This document shows positions 26,048 through 34,532 of a stretch of 64,000 nucleotides of DNA, piece by piece. Position numbers and translations under genes: made by a program. The stretch's first letter is position 1. Each line of letters starts with the position of its first letter. The notes under the pieces were generated by a model. That model was not told the DNA's origin and searched no databases. It saw only the letters and a list, made by a program, of their open reading frames with translations. Source of the DNA: Limnohabitans sp. (GTDB taxonomy: Bacteria; Pseudomonadota; Gammaproteobacteria; Burkholderiales; Burkholderiaceae_C); NCBI RefSeq assembly GCF_017848645.1, contig NZ_JAFEIF010000049.1:25919-89918 (forward strand). Direction: 5' to 3'.

Positions 26048-26491
26048 TCAGCGCAGCACCAGCACCGGGATGTGTGAATGCGTCAGCACCTGCTGGGTTT
26101 CGCTGCCCAGCAGCAGGCGTTTGATGCCTTTGCGGCCGTGCGAGGCCATGACGATCAGGTCGGCTTTGTGCTTTTTGGCTGCCGCAATGATGGCGTCCGA
26201 GACCACATCCGATTTGACGGTGATGGCTTTGGTGCTGACGGCTTTGGCTTTGGCGTTCTTTTCGACCGTGGCCAACTGAACCCGAGCCGCTTCGGTCCAT
26301 TGGGCTTCCACGCGCGAGATCTCTTCGCCCGACAGGGGGATGCTGCCTTCAAAGTAGGCCTGTGGGTAACGCGGCACCACCTTGACGGCAATCAGCTCTG
26401 CGCCACAGGTGGCGGCCAGCTCGATGGCGCTGGCCACCGCTTTTTTGGACAAGGTGGAGCCGTCGGTGGCCACAAGGATGCGTTTGTACAT
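26048..26491 (-). CDS. universal stress protein UspA family
   Basis: 147 residues beginning MYKRILVATDGSTLSKKAV and ending IVMASHGRKGIKRLLLGSETQQVL, which contains the G-x2-G-x9-G(S/T)-type ATP-binding motif; it should bind ATP. AGGAGCACCTC precedes the ATG. A perfect FNR box lies at 26551-26564, about 60-75 bp upstream. On this strand TTTAAG (26525-26530) sits at -10 distance from a class II FNR site (box centre about 41 bases before the expected start), so oxygen-limited induction is predicted, as for Anr-dependent usp genes in pseudomonads. Confidence 0.92.
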   Translation of the reverse strand: MYKRILVATDGSTLSKKAVASAIELAATCGAELIAVKVVPRYPQAYFEGSIPLSGEEISRVEAQWTEAARVQLATVEKNAKAKAVSTKAITVKSDVVSDAIIAAAKKHKADLIVMASHGRKGIKRLLLGSETQQVLTHSHIPVLVLR

Positions 26492-26550
26492 GAGGTGCTC
26501 CTGTTGAAAATGACAAAAACCCAGCTTAAAAGAGCGGCAAACGGGAGCGC

Positions 26551-26564
26551 TTGATGTACATCAA
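26551..26564. promoter_or_regulatory. perfect FNR/Anr box between usp and ccoI
   Basis: TTGATGTACATCAA is a full match to the FNR consensus TTGAT-N4-ATCAA and is palindromic through the spacer. It lies between divergent usp and ccoI. Spacing fits class II activation in both directions. The regulator is presumably the fnr product encoded at 34533-35255. Confidence 0.9.
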
Positions 26565-26598
26565 GCTTTGATCGGGCGGGCTGTCGTATCTTCGAAAC

Positions 26599-28995
26599 AT
26601 GACCCAAGTCAATGTTTTGCCCGGCCTGACATCTGCCCCAGATCCTGCGGTGGAATCGGCGGCACTGGCGTTGTCATCTGTCGAGCGCGACGCCCCGCAG
26701 CAGCGGCTGGAACTGCTCGACGCACCCGAGGAGTGGGCGGCGTTCAGCCAGCCCGAAAAAACCGAGTCGGGCTGCTGGCGCTCCAGTGTGGTGTTCGAGG
26801 GCATGCATTGCGCGGCCTGCGCCATCACCCTGGAAGATGCTTTGCGGGCCGTGCCCGGCGTGCAGTCGGTGCAAATCAGCGGTGCCAGCCACCGGGGCCA
26901 GATCGTCTGGTCGCCTGGGCTCACGCGCCCCTCCGAATGGATGCGCTCGGTCGAGCGCCATGGCTACAAGGCCTTGCCCGCCAACGATGCCCACGCCCAT
27001 GCGCGCAGGCGCGAAGAGGCCCGGCGCATGGTTTGGCGCTGGGCGGTGGCGGCCATGTGCATGATGCAAGTCATGATGTACGCCACACCGACGTACCTCA
27101 CGCAGCCGGGCGACATCTCGGACGAAGCCATGCATTTGCTGCGCTGGGCGTCCTGGGTGTTGTCTTTGCCGGTGATGTTTTTCTCGTGCACCCCGTTTTT
27201 CAGCAACGCCTGGCGCGATCTGCGCGAGCGCCAGATCAGCATGGACTTGCCCGTGGCCCTGGGCATGGTCGTGACTTTTGTGGTGAGCACGCTGGGCACT
27301 TTCGAGCCGCAGGGGCCGTTCGGTGCCGAGGTGTTTTTTGACTCGTTCACCATGTTCGTGTTCTTTTTGCTCACGGGCCGCTGGCTGGAGTTGCGCATGC
27401 GCGACCGCACCGCAGGGGCGCTGGAGGCCGTGCTCAACCGGCTGCCTGACAGCGTGCGCAAGCGCCAGGCCGATGGCAGCTGGGCGCTCATGTCCATTCG
27501 CCGCCTGCAGGTGGGTGATGTGATCGAGGTCTTGCCCGGCGAGGCTTTTGCGGGCGATGGCCTCGTACTGTCCGGCCAGACCCAGGTGGACGAGGCCCTG
27601 CTGACTGGAGAGTCAAGGCCGCTGGCGCGGCGCTTGGGTGATCGCGTGATTGCAGGCAGCCACAACCTGAGCGGCACGCTGCAGGTGCAGATCGAGCAAA
27701 TTGGCGCGGCCACGCGCTATGCACAAATCGTGGCCTTGATGGAGAGCGCCTCGGTCTCCAAGCCCGCCATGGCGCAGCTGGTGGACCGCTGGGCCAAGCC
27801 CTTTTTGGTGGCGGTGATGTTGGCCTCGCTGGCTTCGGCCATTTACTGGTGGCCCACCGACCCCGCCCACGCTGTGATGGTGGCGGTGGCCGTGCTGATC
27901 GTGACCTGTCCTTGCGCTTTGTCACTGGCCACGCCTGCCGCCATGTTGGCCACGGCCGGGGCGTTGGCGCGCAGTGGTGTGCTGGTGCGGCGCTTGAGTG
28001 CCCTGCAAAACCTGGCGCTCATTGACACGGTGATTTTTGACAAGACCGGCACTCTCACGCGCGATGCTTTTGAAGTGGCCCGCATCCACACCCGCGATGG
28101 TGTGAGTGCGGCCCAGGCCCTGGACTGGGCAGGCAGTCTCGCGCGGCATTCCTTGCACCCGGTCTCACGGGCTCTGTGGTCCGAGGCCCGGCGTCGCGCC
28201 GAAGCCACCGGGCGTTTGCAAGCCTTGGAGGCACTGGCTGCGCAGGATGTGAGTGAGCTGGCAGGGCAGGGGGTGCAAGGCGCGTTGACGCGGCCAGGCC
28301 AAGCCGCACAAACTTTGCGATTGGGCTCGGCCGCTTTTTGCGCGGCCCCGGCACGCGCCGGGCACCACCTGCAGGTGAGTCTCGCCGATGCGTCGGGTTG
28401 GCTGGCCAGCTTTGAGTTGGCCGAGCAAGTGCGCCCCGAGGCGGCGGGTGTGGTGCGTGCCTTGGCACACATGGGTTTGAGCCTGAAGGTGTTGTCGGGC
28501 GACGGCCCCGCTGCGGTGGCCCAGGTGGCGCAGGCTGTGGGCATTGCCGATGCGCAAGGCGGCTGCAGCCCCCAGCACAAATTGCAAGCCCTGCAGGCCT
28601 TGCAGGCCCAGGGGCACAAAGTGGCCATGGTGGGCGATGGCCTGAACGATGGGCCGGTGCTCGCCGGGGCCGATGTGTCCTTCGCGCTGGGCCAAGCGGT
28701 GCCGCTGGCGCAGTCCAAATCCGATTTTGTGTTGATGGGTGGCCAACTCGAGGTGCTGGTCAGCACGGTGCAGCGCAGCCGCCAGACGATGCGCATCGTG
28801 CGGCAAAACCTGTGGTGGTCGGCGGCCTACAACGCCGCTTGTGTGCCGCTGGCCTTGATGGGCTGGCTGCCCGCCTGGGCTGCGGGCTTGGGCATGGCGC
28901 TCAGCTCCTTGCTGGTGGTGCTCAATGCTTTGCGCCTGTCGCAGGCCTTGCCCGAGTCGCTTCAGCAGCCGGCGCTGGTCCTTCAACCCGTTTGA
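26599..28995 (+). CDS. ccoI: cbb3 oxidase copper-transporting P1B-ATPase CcoI
   Basis: 798-residue copper P-type ATPase required for assembly of cbb3 oxidase. After a roughly 60-residue N-terminal extension comes one heavy-metal domain with GMHCAACAI, then eight membrane segments; the CPC copper site is in VTCPCALSLATPAA. Phosphorylation motif DKTGTLTRD, an HP motif (SLHPVSRAL) and VGDGLNDGPVL hinge motif complete the ATPase. Distance from the FNR box places the predicted transcription start at the ATG itself, and no Shine-Dalgarno is visible, so the mRNA may be leaderless. ccoS follows after 9 bp. Confidence 0.95.
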   Translation: MTQVNVLPGLTSAPDPAVESAALALSSVERDAPQQRLELLDAPEEWAAFSQPEKTESGCWRSSVVFEGMHCAACAITLEDALRAVPGVQSVQISGASHRGQIVWSPGLTRPSEWMRSVERHGYKALPANDAHAHARRREEARRMVWRWAVAAMCMMQVMMYATPTYLTQPGDISDEAMHLLRWASWVLSLPVMFFSCTPFFSNAWRDLRERQISMDLPVALGMVVTFVVSTLGTFEPQGPFGAEVFFDSFTMFVFFLLTGRWLELRMRDRTAGALEAVLNRLPDSVRKRQADGSWALMSIRRLQVGDVIEVLPGEAFAGDGLVLSGQTQVDEALLTGESRPLARRLGDRVIAGSHNLSGTLQVQIEQIGAATRYAQIVALMESASVSKPAMAQLVDRWAKPFLVAVMLASLASAIYWWPTDPAHAVMVAVAVLIVTCPCALSLATPAAMLATAGALARSGVLVRRLSALQNLALIDTVIFDKTGTLTRDAFEVARIHTRDGVSAAQALDWAGSLARHSLHPVSRALWSEARRRAEATGRLQALEALAAQDVSELAGQGVQGALTRPGQAAQTLRLGSAAFCAAPARAGHHLQVSLADASGWLASFELAEQVRPEAAGVVRALAHMGLSLKVLSGDGPAAVAQVAQAVGIADAQGGCSPQHKLQALQALQAQGHKVAMVGDGLNDGPVLAGADVSFALGQAVPLAQSKSDFVLMGGQLEVLVSTVQRSRQTMRIVRQNLWWSAAYNAACVPLALMGWLPAWAAGLGMALSSLLVVLNALRLSQALPESLQQPALVLQPV

Positions 28996-29004
28996 GAAAA
29001 CAGC

Positions 29005-29142
29005 ATGGACATTCTTTATTTGCTGATTCCTTTGTCGGTGGCCTTGGTGTTTTTCATCCTGGCGGGCCTGTGGTGGGCGATTGACCGTGGTCAATTTGAA
29101 GACATCGAGGCAGAAGGTGAGCGAATTTTGCGTGACGATTGA
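29005..29142 (+). CDS. ccoS: cbb3 oxidase assembly protein CcoS
   Basis: 45 residues, MDILYLLIPLSVALVFFILA then GLWWAIDRGQFEDIE, the standard CcoS/FixS form: one transmembrane helix and a short charged tail with the FDD/FED-like acidic stretch. Needed in Rhodobacter for insertion of cofactors into cbb3 oxidase. It lies between ccoI and ccoN, and its stop codon overlaps the FNR box at 29139-29152. Confidence 0.93.
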   Translation: MDILYLLIPLSVALVFFILAGLWWAIDRGQFEDIEAEGERILRDD

Positions 29143-29152
29143 TTTTGATCAA
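29139..29152. promoter_or_regulatory. perfect FNR box upstream of ccoN
   Basis: TTGATTTTGATCAA matches TTGAT-N4-ATCAA completely. It overlaps the last codons of ccoS and lies 61-74 bp upstream of the ccoN ATG. With class II spacing, transcription would start near 29187, so ccoNOQP has its own oxygen-responsive promoter inside the cluster. Confidence 0.9.
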
Positions 29153-29212
29153 GTGGCCACGGTGTACACCCGGGCAAACTGCCCTGGTAGCTTTTAAAAA
29201 CAAGAGGTGAAA

Positions 29213-30652
29213 ATGAAATTTGCCAATATGCAGGCGACGTCCTACAACGACAAGGTTGTCAGGCAGTTCGCCATCATGACGGTGGTCTGGGGTGTGGTGG
29301 GCATGCTGGTGGGCGTGATCATCGCGGCCCAGCTGACTTGGCCGACGCTGAACTTCGGCATTTCCTGGCTCAGCTATGGCCGTTTGCGGCCCTTGCACAC
29401 CAACGCGGTGATTTTCGCGTTCGGGGGTTGCGGCTTGTTTGCCGCCGCTTATTACGTGGTGCAGCGCACCTGCAACGTGCGCCTGATCAGCGACAAGCTG
29501 GCCGCTTTCACCTTCTGGGGCTGGCAATTGGTCATCGTCTTGGCGGCCATCTCTTTGCCACTGGGTTTCACCAGCGGCAAGGAATACGCCGAACTCGAAT
29601 GGCCCATTGACATCCTGATCACCTTGGTTTGGGTGGCGTTTGCCGTGGTGTTCTTTGGCACCGTGGGCACGCGCAAAGTGCGTCACATTTACGTGGCCAA
29701 CTGGTTCTTTGGCGCCTTCATCATCGCCGTGGCATTGCTGCACATCGTCAACAGCGCGGCCCTGCCTGTGGGCATGATGAAGTCGTACTCGGCCTATGCG
29801 GGTGTGCAAGACGCGATGGTGCAGTGGTGGTATGGCCACAACGCGGTGGGCTTCTTTTTGACAGCCGGTTTCCTGGGCATGATGTATTACTTCATCCCCA
29901 AGCAAGCCGAGCGGCCTGTGTACTCGTACCGCCTGTCGATCGTGCACTTCTGGGCGCTGATCTTCACCTACATGTGGGCCGGTCCTCACCACCTGCACTA
30001 CACCGCTTTGCCCGACTGGACGCAGTCCGTGGGCATGGTCTTCTCGCTCATCTTGCTGGCCCCCAGCTGGGGCGGCATGATCAACGGCATCATGACTTTG
30101 TCGGGCGCCTGGCACAAACTGCGCGACGACCCGATCCTGCGCTTTTTGATTGTGTCTCTTTCTTTTTACGGCATGTCGACCTTCGAAGGTCCGATGATGT
30201 CCATCAAGACCGTCAACGCCCTGAGCCACTACACCGACTGGACCGTGGGCCATGTGCACTCGGGTGCTCTGGGTTGGGTGGGTCTGGTGACCATGGGCTC
30301 CATGTACTACCTGATTCCCCGCCTCTTTGGCCAAAAGCAGATGTACAGCGTCAAGGCCATCGAAATCCACTTCTGGACGGCCACCATCGGCATCGTGATC
30401 TACATCGCAGCCATGTGGATTGCCGGTGTGATGCAAGGCCTGATGTGGCGTGCCATCAACGCCGACGGCACCTTGACCTACACCTTTGTGGAGTCCGTCA
30501 AAGCCACTTACCCCTTCTATGTGTTGCGTTTGCTCGGTGGTCTGCTGTATTTCCTGGGCATGCTGATCATGCTGTGGAACACCTTCAAGACGGTGACTCA
30601 GGGGCGTTCGGTTGAAGTCCGCATCCCCACCCTCGAACTTGCACACGCCTGA
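29213..30652 (+). CDS. ccoN: cytochrome c oxidase cbb3-type subunit I
   Basis: 479-residue catalytic subunit of the high-affinity cbb3 terminal oxidase; twelve or so membrane helices. Low-spin heme His in [14 protein letters not shown], CuB ligands in [11 protein letters not shown] and [15 protein letters not shown], and heme His pair in [16 protein letters not shown] are all in place. AAGAGG precedes the ATG at 29213; a GTG two codons upstream is in frame. It reduces O2 to water with proton pumping under low oxygen, taking electrons from CcoO/CcoP. Confidence 0.97.
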   Translation: MKFANMQATSYNDKVVRQFAIMTVVWGVVGMLVGVIIAAQLTWPTLNFGISWLSYGRLRPLHTNAVIFAFGGCGLFAAAYYVVQRTCNVRLISDKLAAFTFWGWQLVIVLAAISLPLGFTSGKEYAELEWPIDILITLVWVAFAVVFFGTVGTRKVRHIYVANWFFGAFIIAVALLHIVNSAALPVGMMKSYSAYAGVQDAMVQWWYGHNAVGFFLTAGFLGMMYYFIPKQAERPVYSYRLSIVHFWALIFTYMWAGPHHLHYTALPDWTQSVGMVFSLILLAPSWGGMINGIMTLSGAWHKLRDDPILRFLIVSLSFYGMSTFEGPMMSIKTVNALSHYTDWTVGHVHSGALGWVGLVTMGSMYYLIPRLFGQKQMYSVKAIEIHFWTATIGIVIYIAAMWIAGVMQGLMWRAINADGTLTYTFVESVKATYPFYVLRLLGGLLYFLGMLIMLWNTFKTVTQGRSVEVRIPTLELAHA

Positions 30653-30665
30653 GGAGAAATCAAAC

Positions 30666-31292
30666 ATGGCTCAAAACCAAAAAACAGGCGGCTTGTCGCA
30701 TGAGAAAGTCGAGACCAACAACTTCCTGATGATCGTGTTGATCCTGGTGGTTCTGTTGGTGGGTGGCATGGTTGAAATCCTGCCCCTGTTCTTTCAGAAA
30801 TCGACCACCGAGCCGGTGCCGGGCCTCAAGCCCTACACCGCGCTGCAAGTGGTGGGGCGCGACGTGTATGTGCGCGAAGGCTGCTACAACTGCCACTCGC
30901 AGATGATTCGCCCTTTCCGCGCCGAAACCCTGCGCTACGGCTCTTATTCGTTGGCGGGTGAATTTGTCTACGACCGTCCCTTCCAGTGGGGCTCCAAGCG
31001 CACGGGTCCCGATCTGGCCCGCGTGGGCGGTCGCTACAGCGACGAGTGGCACCGAATTCACTTGACCAATCCCCGTGATTTGGTCCCTGAATCCAACATG
31101 CCCGCTTACCCTTGGCTGGAGAAAACACCTGCCAGTGCTGCCTCCATCCAGGCCCATATGAACGGCTTGCGCACTTTAGGTGCCCCGTACACCGACGAGG
31201 AAATTGCCAAAGCACCTGAAGCGGTGAAAGACAAGACCGAGCTGGACGCCGTCATCGCCTACCTGCAGGTGCTGGGCACCCATCGCAAATAA
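30666..31292 (+). CDS. ccoO: cytochrome c oxidase cbb3-type subunit II
   Basis: 208 residues. One N-terminal membrane anchor (about 20-40) and a periplasmic mono-heme domain with CYNCH (Cys73, Cys76, His77) followed by [10 protein letters not shown]; the axial Met is likely in [10 protein letters not shown]. Length and motifs match CcoO. GAGGAGAAAT lies 5-14 bases before the ATG, and the gene follows ccoN by 13 bp. It carries electrons from CcoP to CcoN. Confidence 0.97.
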   Translation: MAQNQKTGGLSHEKVETNNFLMIVLILVVLLVGGMVEILPLFFQKSTTEPVPGLKPYTALQVVGRDVYVREGCYNCHSQMIRPFRAETLRYGSYSLAGEFVYDRPFQWGSKRTGPDLARVGGRYSDEWHRIHLTNPRDLVPESNMPAYPWLEKTPASAASIQAHMNGLRTLGAPYTDEEIAKAPEAVKDKTELDAVIAYLQVLGTHRK

Positions 31293-31301
31293 GGAATCGC
31301 C

Positions 31302-31442
31302 ATGGACATCAACACCATGCGCTCTGTCGTGACCTTGCTCGCCTTTTGCTGCTTTGTCGGCATCGTGGTGTGGGCCTGGTCACGGCGCAACCAGGCCGAT
31401 TTTGACGAGGCGGCGCAACTGCCGTTTCGCCAGGACGATTGA
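31302..31442 (+). CDS. ccoQ: cbb3 oxidase subunit IV CcoQ
   Basis: 46 residues: a short N-terminus (MDINTMRS), one membrane helix (VTLLAFCCFVGIVVWAW) and a charged tail ending PFRQDD. AAGGAA lies upstream with proper spacing. This is the normal small CcoQ/FixQ subunit between ccoO and ccoP, thought to stabilise the oxidase in the presence of oxygen. Confidence 0.92.
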   Translation: MDINTMRSVVTLLAFCCFVGIVVWAWSRRNQADFDEAAQLPFRQDD

Positions 31443-31481
31443 GCCGTCCTCCAGAACTTCAAAAGATACCAAGGAATCTCC

Positions 31482-32414
31482 ATGAGTGACTTCATCAGCA
31501 ATTTCTGGCACCTGTACGTGGCCGGCATCACGCTGGTCAGCATCATCGCCTGTTTGCTCTTGCTGTGGTTCAGCGGCAAGGCCAAGGCCATGACGGCCAA
31601 CGACAACACCACGGGCCATGTTTGGGACGGCGACCTGCGCGAGATGAACAACCCGCTGCCACGCTGGTGGGTGGGCTTGTTTGTCATGACCATCATTTTT
31701 GCCTTCGTTTACTTGGCCATGTACCCCGGTGCGGGCAGCTTCGCAGGCAAATTTGCTTGGTCTTCGGCTGGTCAGTACGAGGCCGAAGTGGCCAAAGGCA
31801 ATGCCGAAGTGGCCCCCTTGTACGCCAAGTTTTCGGGCATGCCGCCCGAGCAAGTGTCCAAGGACCCGCAGGCCCTGGCCATAGGTGACCGCTTGTTCAT
31901 GAACAACTGCGCCCAGTGCCACGGCTCTGACGCACGCGGCAGCAAAGGCTTCCCCAACCTGGCCGATGCCGATTGGTTGTATGGCGGCACGCCCGATGCG
32001 ATCAAAACCACCTTGGTGCAAGGCCGCGCCGGCAACATGCCACCCATGGCCGCCGCAGTGGGCACGCCCGAAGACGTGCGCAACGTGGCGCACTACGTGC
32101 TGAGCCTGTCGGGCAGCCCGCACGACTCCTTGCGTGCATCGTTGGGTAAATCCAAGTTCGGTGCCTGCGCTGCATGCCACGGCATGGACGGCAAAGGCAA
32201 CCAAGCCATGGGCGCGCCCAATTTGACCGACGACATCTGGTTGCACGGCTGGGGTGAGAACGCCATCGTGAACATCATCAATAACGGCAAGCTCAACCAG
32301 ATGCCCGCACAGGCGGCCAAGCTGACCGAAGGCCAAATCCATGTGCTCGCTTCGTATGTCTGGGGTCTGTCCAACAACGCTGTGGCCAGCGCTGCAGTCG
32401 GTCCTGCCAAGTGA
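31482..32414 (+). CDS. ccoP: cytochrome c oxidase cbb3-type subunit III
   Basis: 310-residue diheme subunit. Two N-terminal membrane helices (about 12-30 and 62-81), then two cytochrome c domains with CAQCH (Cys143-His147) and CAACH (Cys229-His233). It has the two-helix form of CcoP seen in many betaproteobacteria and accepts electrons from soluble cytochrome c. AAGGAATCTCC precedes the ATG. A 9-bp stem-loop lies just after its stop. Confidence 0.96.
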   Translation: MSDFISNFWHLYVAGITLVSIIACLLLLWFSGKAKAMTANDNTTGHVWDGDLREMNNPLPRWWVGLFVMTIIFAFVYLAMYPGAGSFAGKFAWSSAGQYEAEVAKGNAEVAPLYAKFSGMPPEQVSKDPQALAIGDRLFMNNCAQCHGSDARGSKGFPNLADADWLYGGTPDAIKTTLVQGRAGNMPPMAAAVGTPEDVRNVAHYVLSLSGSPHDSLRASLGKSKFGACAACHGMDGKGNQAMGAPNLTDDIWLHGWGENAIVNIINNGKLNQMPAQAAKLTEGQIHVLASYVWGLSNNAVASAAVGPAK

Positions 32415-32423
32415 TGTCAACCC

Positions 32424-32450
32424 CCTGCAGCAGGCTGGACTTGCTGCAGG
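32424..32450 (+). other. stem-loop between ccoP and ccoG
   Basis: CCTGCAGCA (32424-32432) pairs with TGCTGCAGG (32442-32450) around a nine-base loop. No T run follows. It may stabilise the upstream ccoNOQP message or attenuate transcription into ccoGH. Confidence 0.45.
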
Positions 32451-32471
32451 ATTCGAAACAAGGTCTGCGTT

Positions 32472-33929
32472 TTGTCCTCCCCCGAAGATCGTCCCTCTCG
32501 CAGCGTGATCCCGATCACCCCCGTACCGGCCGAGGGTGATGTGGAATTGGTGTCGCTGTACCAAGCGCACCAAAAAATCTACCCCCGCAGTGTTCAGGGC
32601 GTGTTTGCCCAATGGCGCTGGCTGATGGTAGTGATCACCCAGTTGGTCTTCTACGGCTTGCCTTGGCTGGAGTGGGGACAGCGCCAGGCGGTGCTGTTCG
32701 ACTTGGGGGCCCGCAGGTTCTACATCTTTGGCCTGGTGCTGTACCCGCAGGACTTCATTTACCTGACGGCTTTACTGGTCATCTCGGCGCTGTCGCTGTT
32801 TTTGTTCACGGCAGTCGCCGGGCGTTTGTGGTGCGGCTTTGCCTGTCCACAAACCGTCTACACCGAAATTTTCATCTGGATCGAACGCCAGTTTGAGGGC
32901 GACCGATCGGCCCGCATGCGCCTGGACGATGCGCCGATGAGCCTGAACAAGGCTTGGCGAAAAACCGGCAAGCAACTGGCATGGATCGTGTTGTCGCTTT
33001 GGACGGGCTTCAGCTTTGTCGGTTACTTCACGCCAATACGCGAGTTGACGGCGTCGATCCTGTCGCTGGGTTTTGGCCCTTGGGAAATTTTCTGGATCCT
33101 GTTTTACAGCTTGGCCACCTATGGCAACGCGGGCTTCATGCGCGAGCAGGTGTGCAAATACATGTGTCCCTATGCGCGTTTTCAGAGTGCCATGTTCGAC
33201 AAGGACACCTTGATCGTCACCTACGACGAGGTGCGGGGTGAGCCGCGGGGTGCCCGTTCCAAAAAGGCAGACCCCAAAGCGCTGGGTTTGGGTGCTTGTG
33301 TGGACTGTACCTTGTGTGTGCAGGTCTGCCCCACCGGCATCGACATCCGCAAAGGCCTGCAGTACGAGTGCATTGGCTGCGGTGCTTGCGTGGACGTGTG
33401 CGACAACGTGATGGACAAGGTCGGTTACGAACGCGGCCTGATCAAGTTTTCGACGCAAAACGCCATGGACAAGGGTTGGACTTGGGCGCAAACGCTGCGG
33501 CGCATTTTCCGGCCCCGGGTCTTGGTCTACACCGCAGTGCTCTGGGCCATCATCATTGGCGTTGGCGTGTCTTTGTGGCTGCGCGAACCGTTCAAGGTGG
33601 ACATCGAGCGCGACCGAGCCACCCTGGCCCGCATCGTGGCGGGCGGCAAAATTGAAAACGTTTACCGCTTGCAAATCATGAATGCCGCTGAGCAGACCTT
33701 GAGCTTCCAGTTGCAAGTCGACGGCCTGCCGGGCCTGAGTCTGGCCACCGAGCCGCTGGTTGAGGTGGGTCCCACCGAGTCGCGTTGGGTGTCCGTGCGT
33801 TTGCAAGTGCCCTACGATGCGGCGCCCGCGGGTTCGCACCCGATCCATTTTCGCATCGAGTCCCGCTCGCCCGACGGCCAATCGGTCGGTCAGCTGAGCG
33901 AAAAAACCGTGTTTCTGGTCCCTCGCTGA
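32472..33929 (+). CDS. ccoG: cbb3 oxidase accessory protein CcoG (FixG), ferredoxin-type
   Basis: 485 residues. Membrane segments in the first half, CGFACPQTVYTEIFIWIE, a dicluster ferredoxin region with CVDCTLCVQVCPTGIDIRKG and CIGCGACVDVCDN, and a C-terminal immunoglobulin-like FixG domain. CcoG is a cupric reductase supplying Cu(I) to cbb3 oxidase assembly. The start appears to be a TTG at 32472 with AAGG nine bases upstream; no ATG is available before the conserved KIYPRSVQGVF. Confidence 0.94.
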   Translation: MSSPEDRPSRSVIPITPVPAEGDVELVSLYQAHQKIYPRSVQGVFAQWRWLMVVITQLVFYGLPWLEWGQRQAVLFDLGARRFYIFGLVLYPQDFIYLTALLVISALSLFLFTAVAGRLWCGFACPQTVYTEIFIWIERQFEGDRSARMRLDDAPMSLNKAWRKTGKQLAWIVLSLWTGFSFVGYFTPIRELTASILSLGFGPWEIFWILFYSLATYGNAGFMREQVCKYMCPYARFQSAMFDKDTLIVTYDEVRGEPRGARSKKADPKALGLGACVDCTLCVQVCPTGIDIRKGLQYECIGCGACVDVCDNVMDKVGYERGLIKFSTQNAMDKGWTWAQTLRRIFRPRVLVYTAVLWAIIIGVGVSLWLREPFKVDIERDRATLARIVAGGKIENVYRLQIMNAAEQTLSFQLQVDGLPGLSLATEPLVEVGPTESRWVSVRLQVPYDAAPAGSHPIHFRIESRSPDGQSVGQLSEKTVFLVPR

Positions 33930-33955
33930 GTGGCCCCCATTTTTGAAAGACTGCC

Positions 33956-34240
33956 ATGAACAAGCTTTTGAATGTGCGCAAAGAGGGTCAGCCCTGGTGG
34001 CGTTTTGGTTTGGTGTGGATGGTGTTTGGTGGCCCTGCCGTGGTGGTGGTGGCTGGGTTCATCACGCTCTACATTGCGATTACCAACCCGGACCCGGTGC
34101 TCAACGTCACGCCACGCACCGCCCAGCAAGAGCGCCAGGGCATCACCAACGCACCAGCCATGCAGGGGCGCAACCATGCGGCCACAGGCGAGTTGCCCGC
34201 TGCTCTGCAAGCACCCGCAGTTGAGCCCACCAAACCCTGA
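33956..34240 (+). CDS. ccoH: FixH/CcoH-like cbb3 assembly protein
   Basis: 94 residues: a cytoplasmic N-terminus (KEGQPWWRFGLVWMVFGGP), one membrane helix, and a short polar tail after AITNPDPVL. CcoH/FixH of rhizobia is longer; this short form with the PWW...V.G motif is what Comamonadaceae carry after ccoG. It lies 26 bp downstream of ccoG. CcoH interacts with CcoN during assembly in Rhodobacter. Confidence 0.82.
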   Translation: MNKLLNVRKEGQPWWRFGLVWMVFGGPAVVVVAGFITLYIAITNPDPVLNVTPRTAQQERQGITNAPAMQGRNHAATGELPAALQAPAVEPTKP

Positions 34241-34256
34241 CCCACAGGGAGACACA

Positions 34257-34493
34257 ATGCTCGCTCAACGCTGGATGTGGATCGCCTGGCCGGCCTTTTT
34301 GGTCGCGGGCCTTTTGGAGGTGCTGGTGTTCGCTTTTGTCGATCCGCAAGACCTGCACTGGTTCGGGCAAGACCTGGATTTGTCCAGGCAAGCGATGTAC
34401 ACGCTGGCCTTTTTTGCGTTCTGGGCCTTGGCCATGGTGTCCAGCGCCTTGACCCTGCTGCTGGTCATGTCCTCTGAAGACGTGAACCGCTGA
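34257..34493 (+). CDS. small two-helix membrane protein in the cco cluster
   Basis: 78 residues with two predicted membrane helices (about 5-23, WIAWPAFLVAGLLEVLVFAF, and 43-66, YTLAFFAFWALAMVSSAL) separated by a polar loop with DPQDLHWF. CAGGGAGA precedes the ATG by 4-11 bases. It follows ccoH by 16 bp and is the last gene of the run before the convergent fnr. I do not recognise a named family; position suggests a role in cbb3 assembly. Confidence 0.75.
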   Translation: MLAQRWMWIAWPAFLVAGLLEVLVFAFVDPQDLHWFGQDLDLSRQAMYTLAFFAFWALAMVSSALTLLLVMSSEDVNR

Positions 34494-34532
34494 AAGCACT
34501 GAACTGCGCTGTTCAGCACCAATCTGCGGATT

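Noticed and set aside
26599..28995. General copper-efflux ATPase (CopA)
   Set aside because: Location directly before ccoS-ccoN, a single metal-binding domain with a long N-terminal extension and the FNR box favour the oxidase-assembly type CcoI.
29054..30667. 537-codon reverse reading frame opposite ccoN
   Set aside because: His/Gln/Asp-rich antisense of a membrane protein gene; it has no family features.
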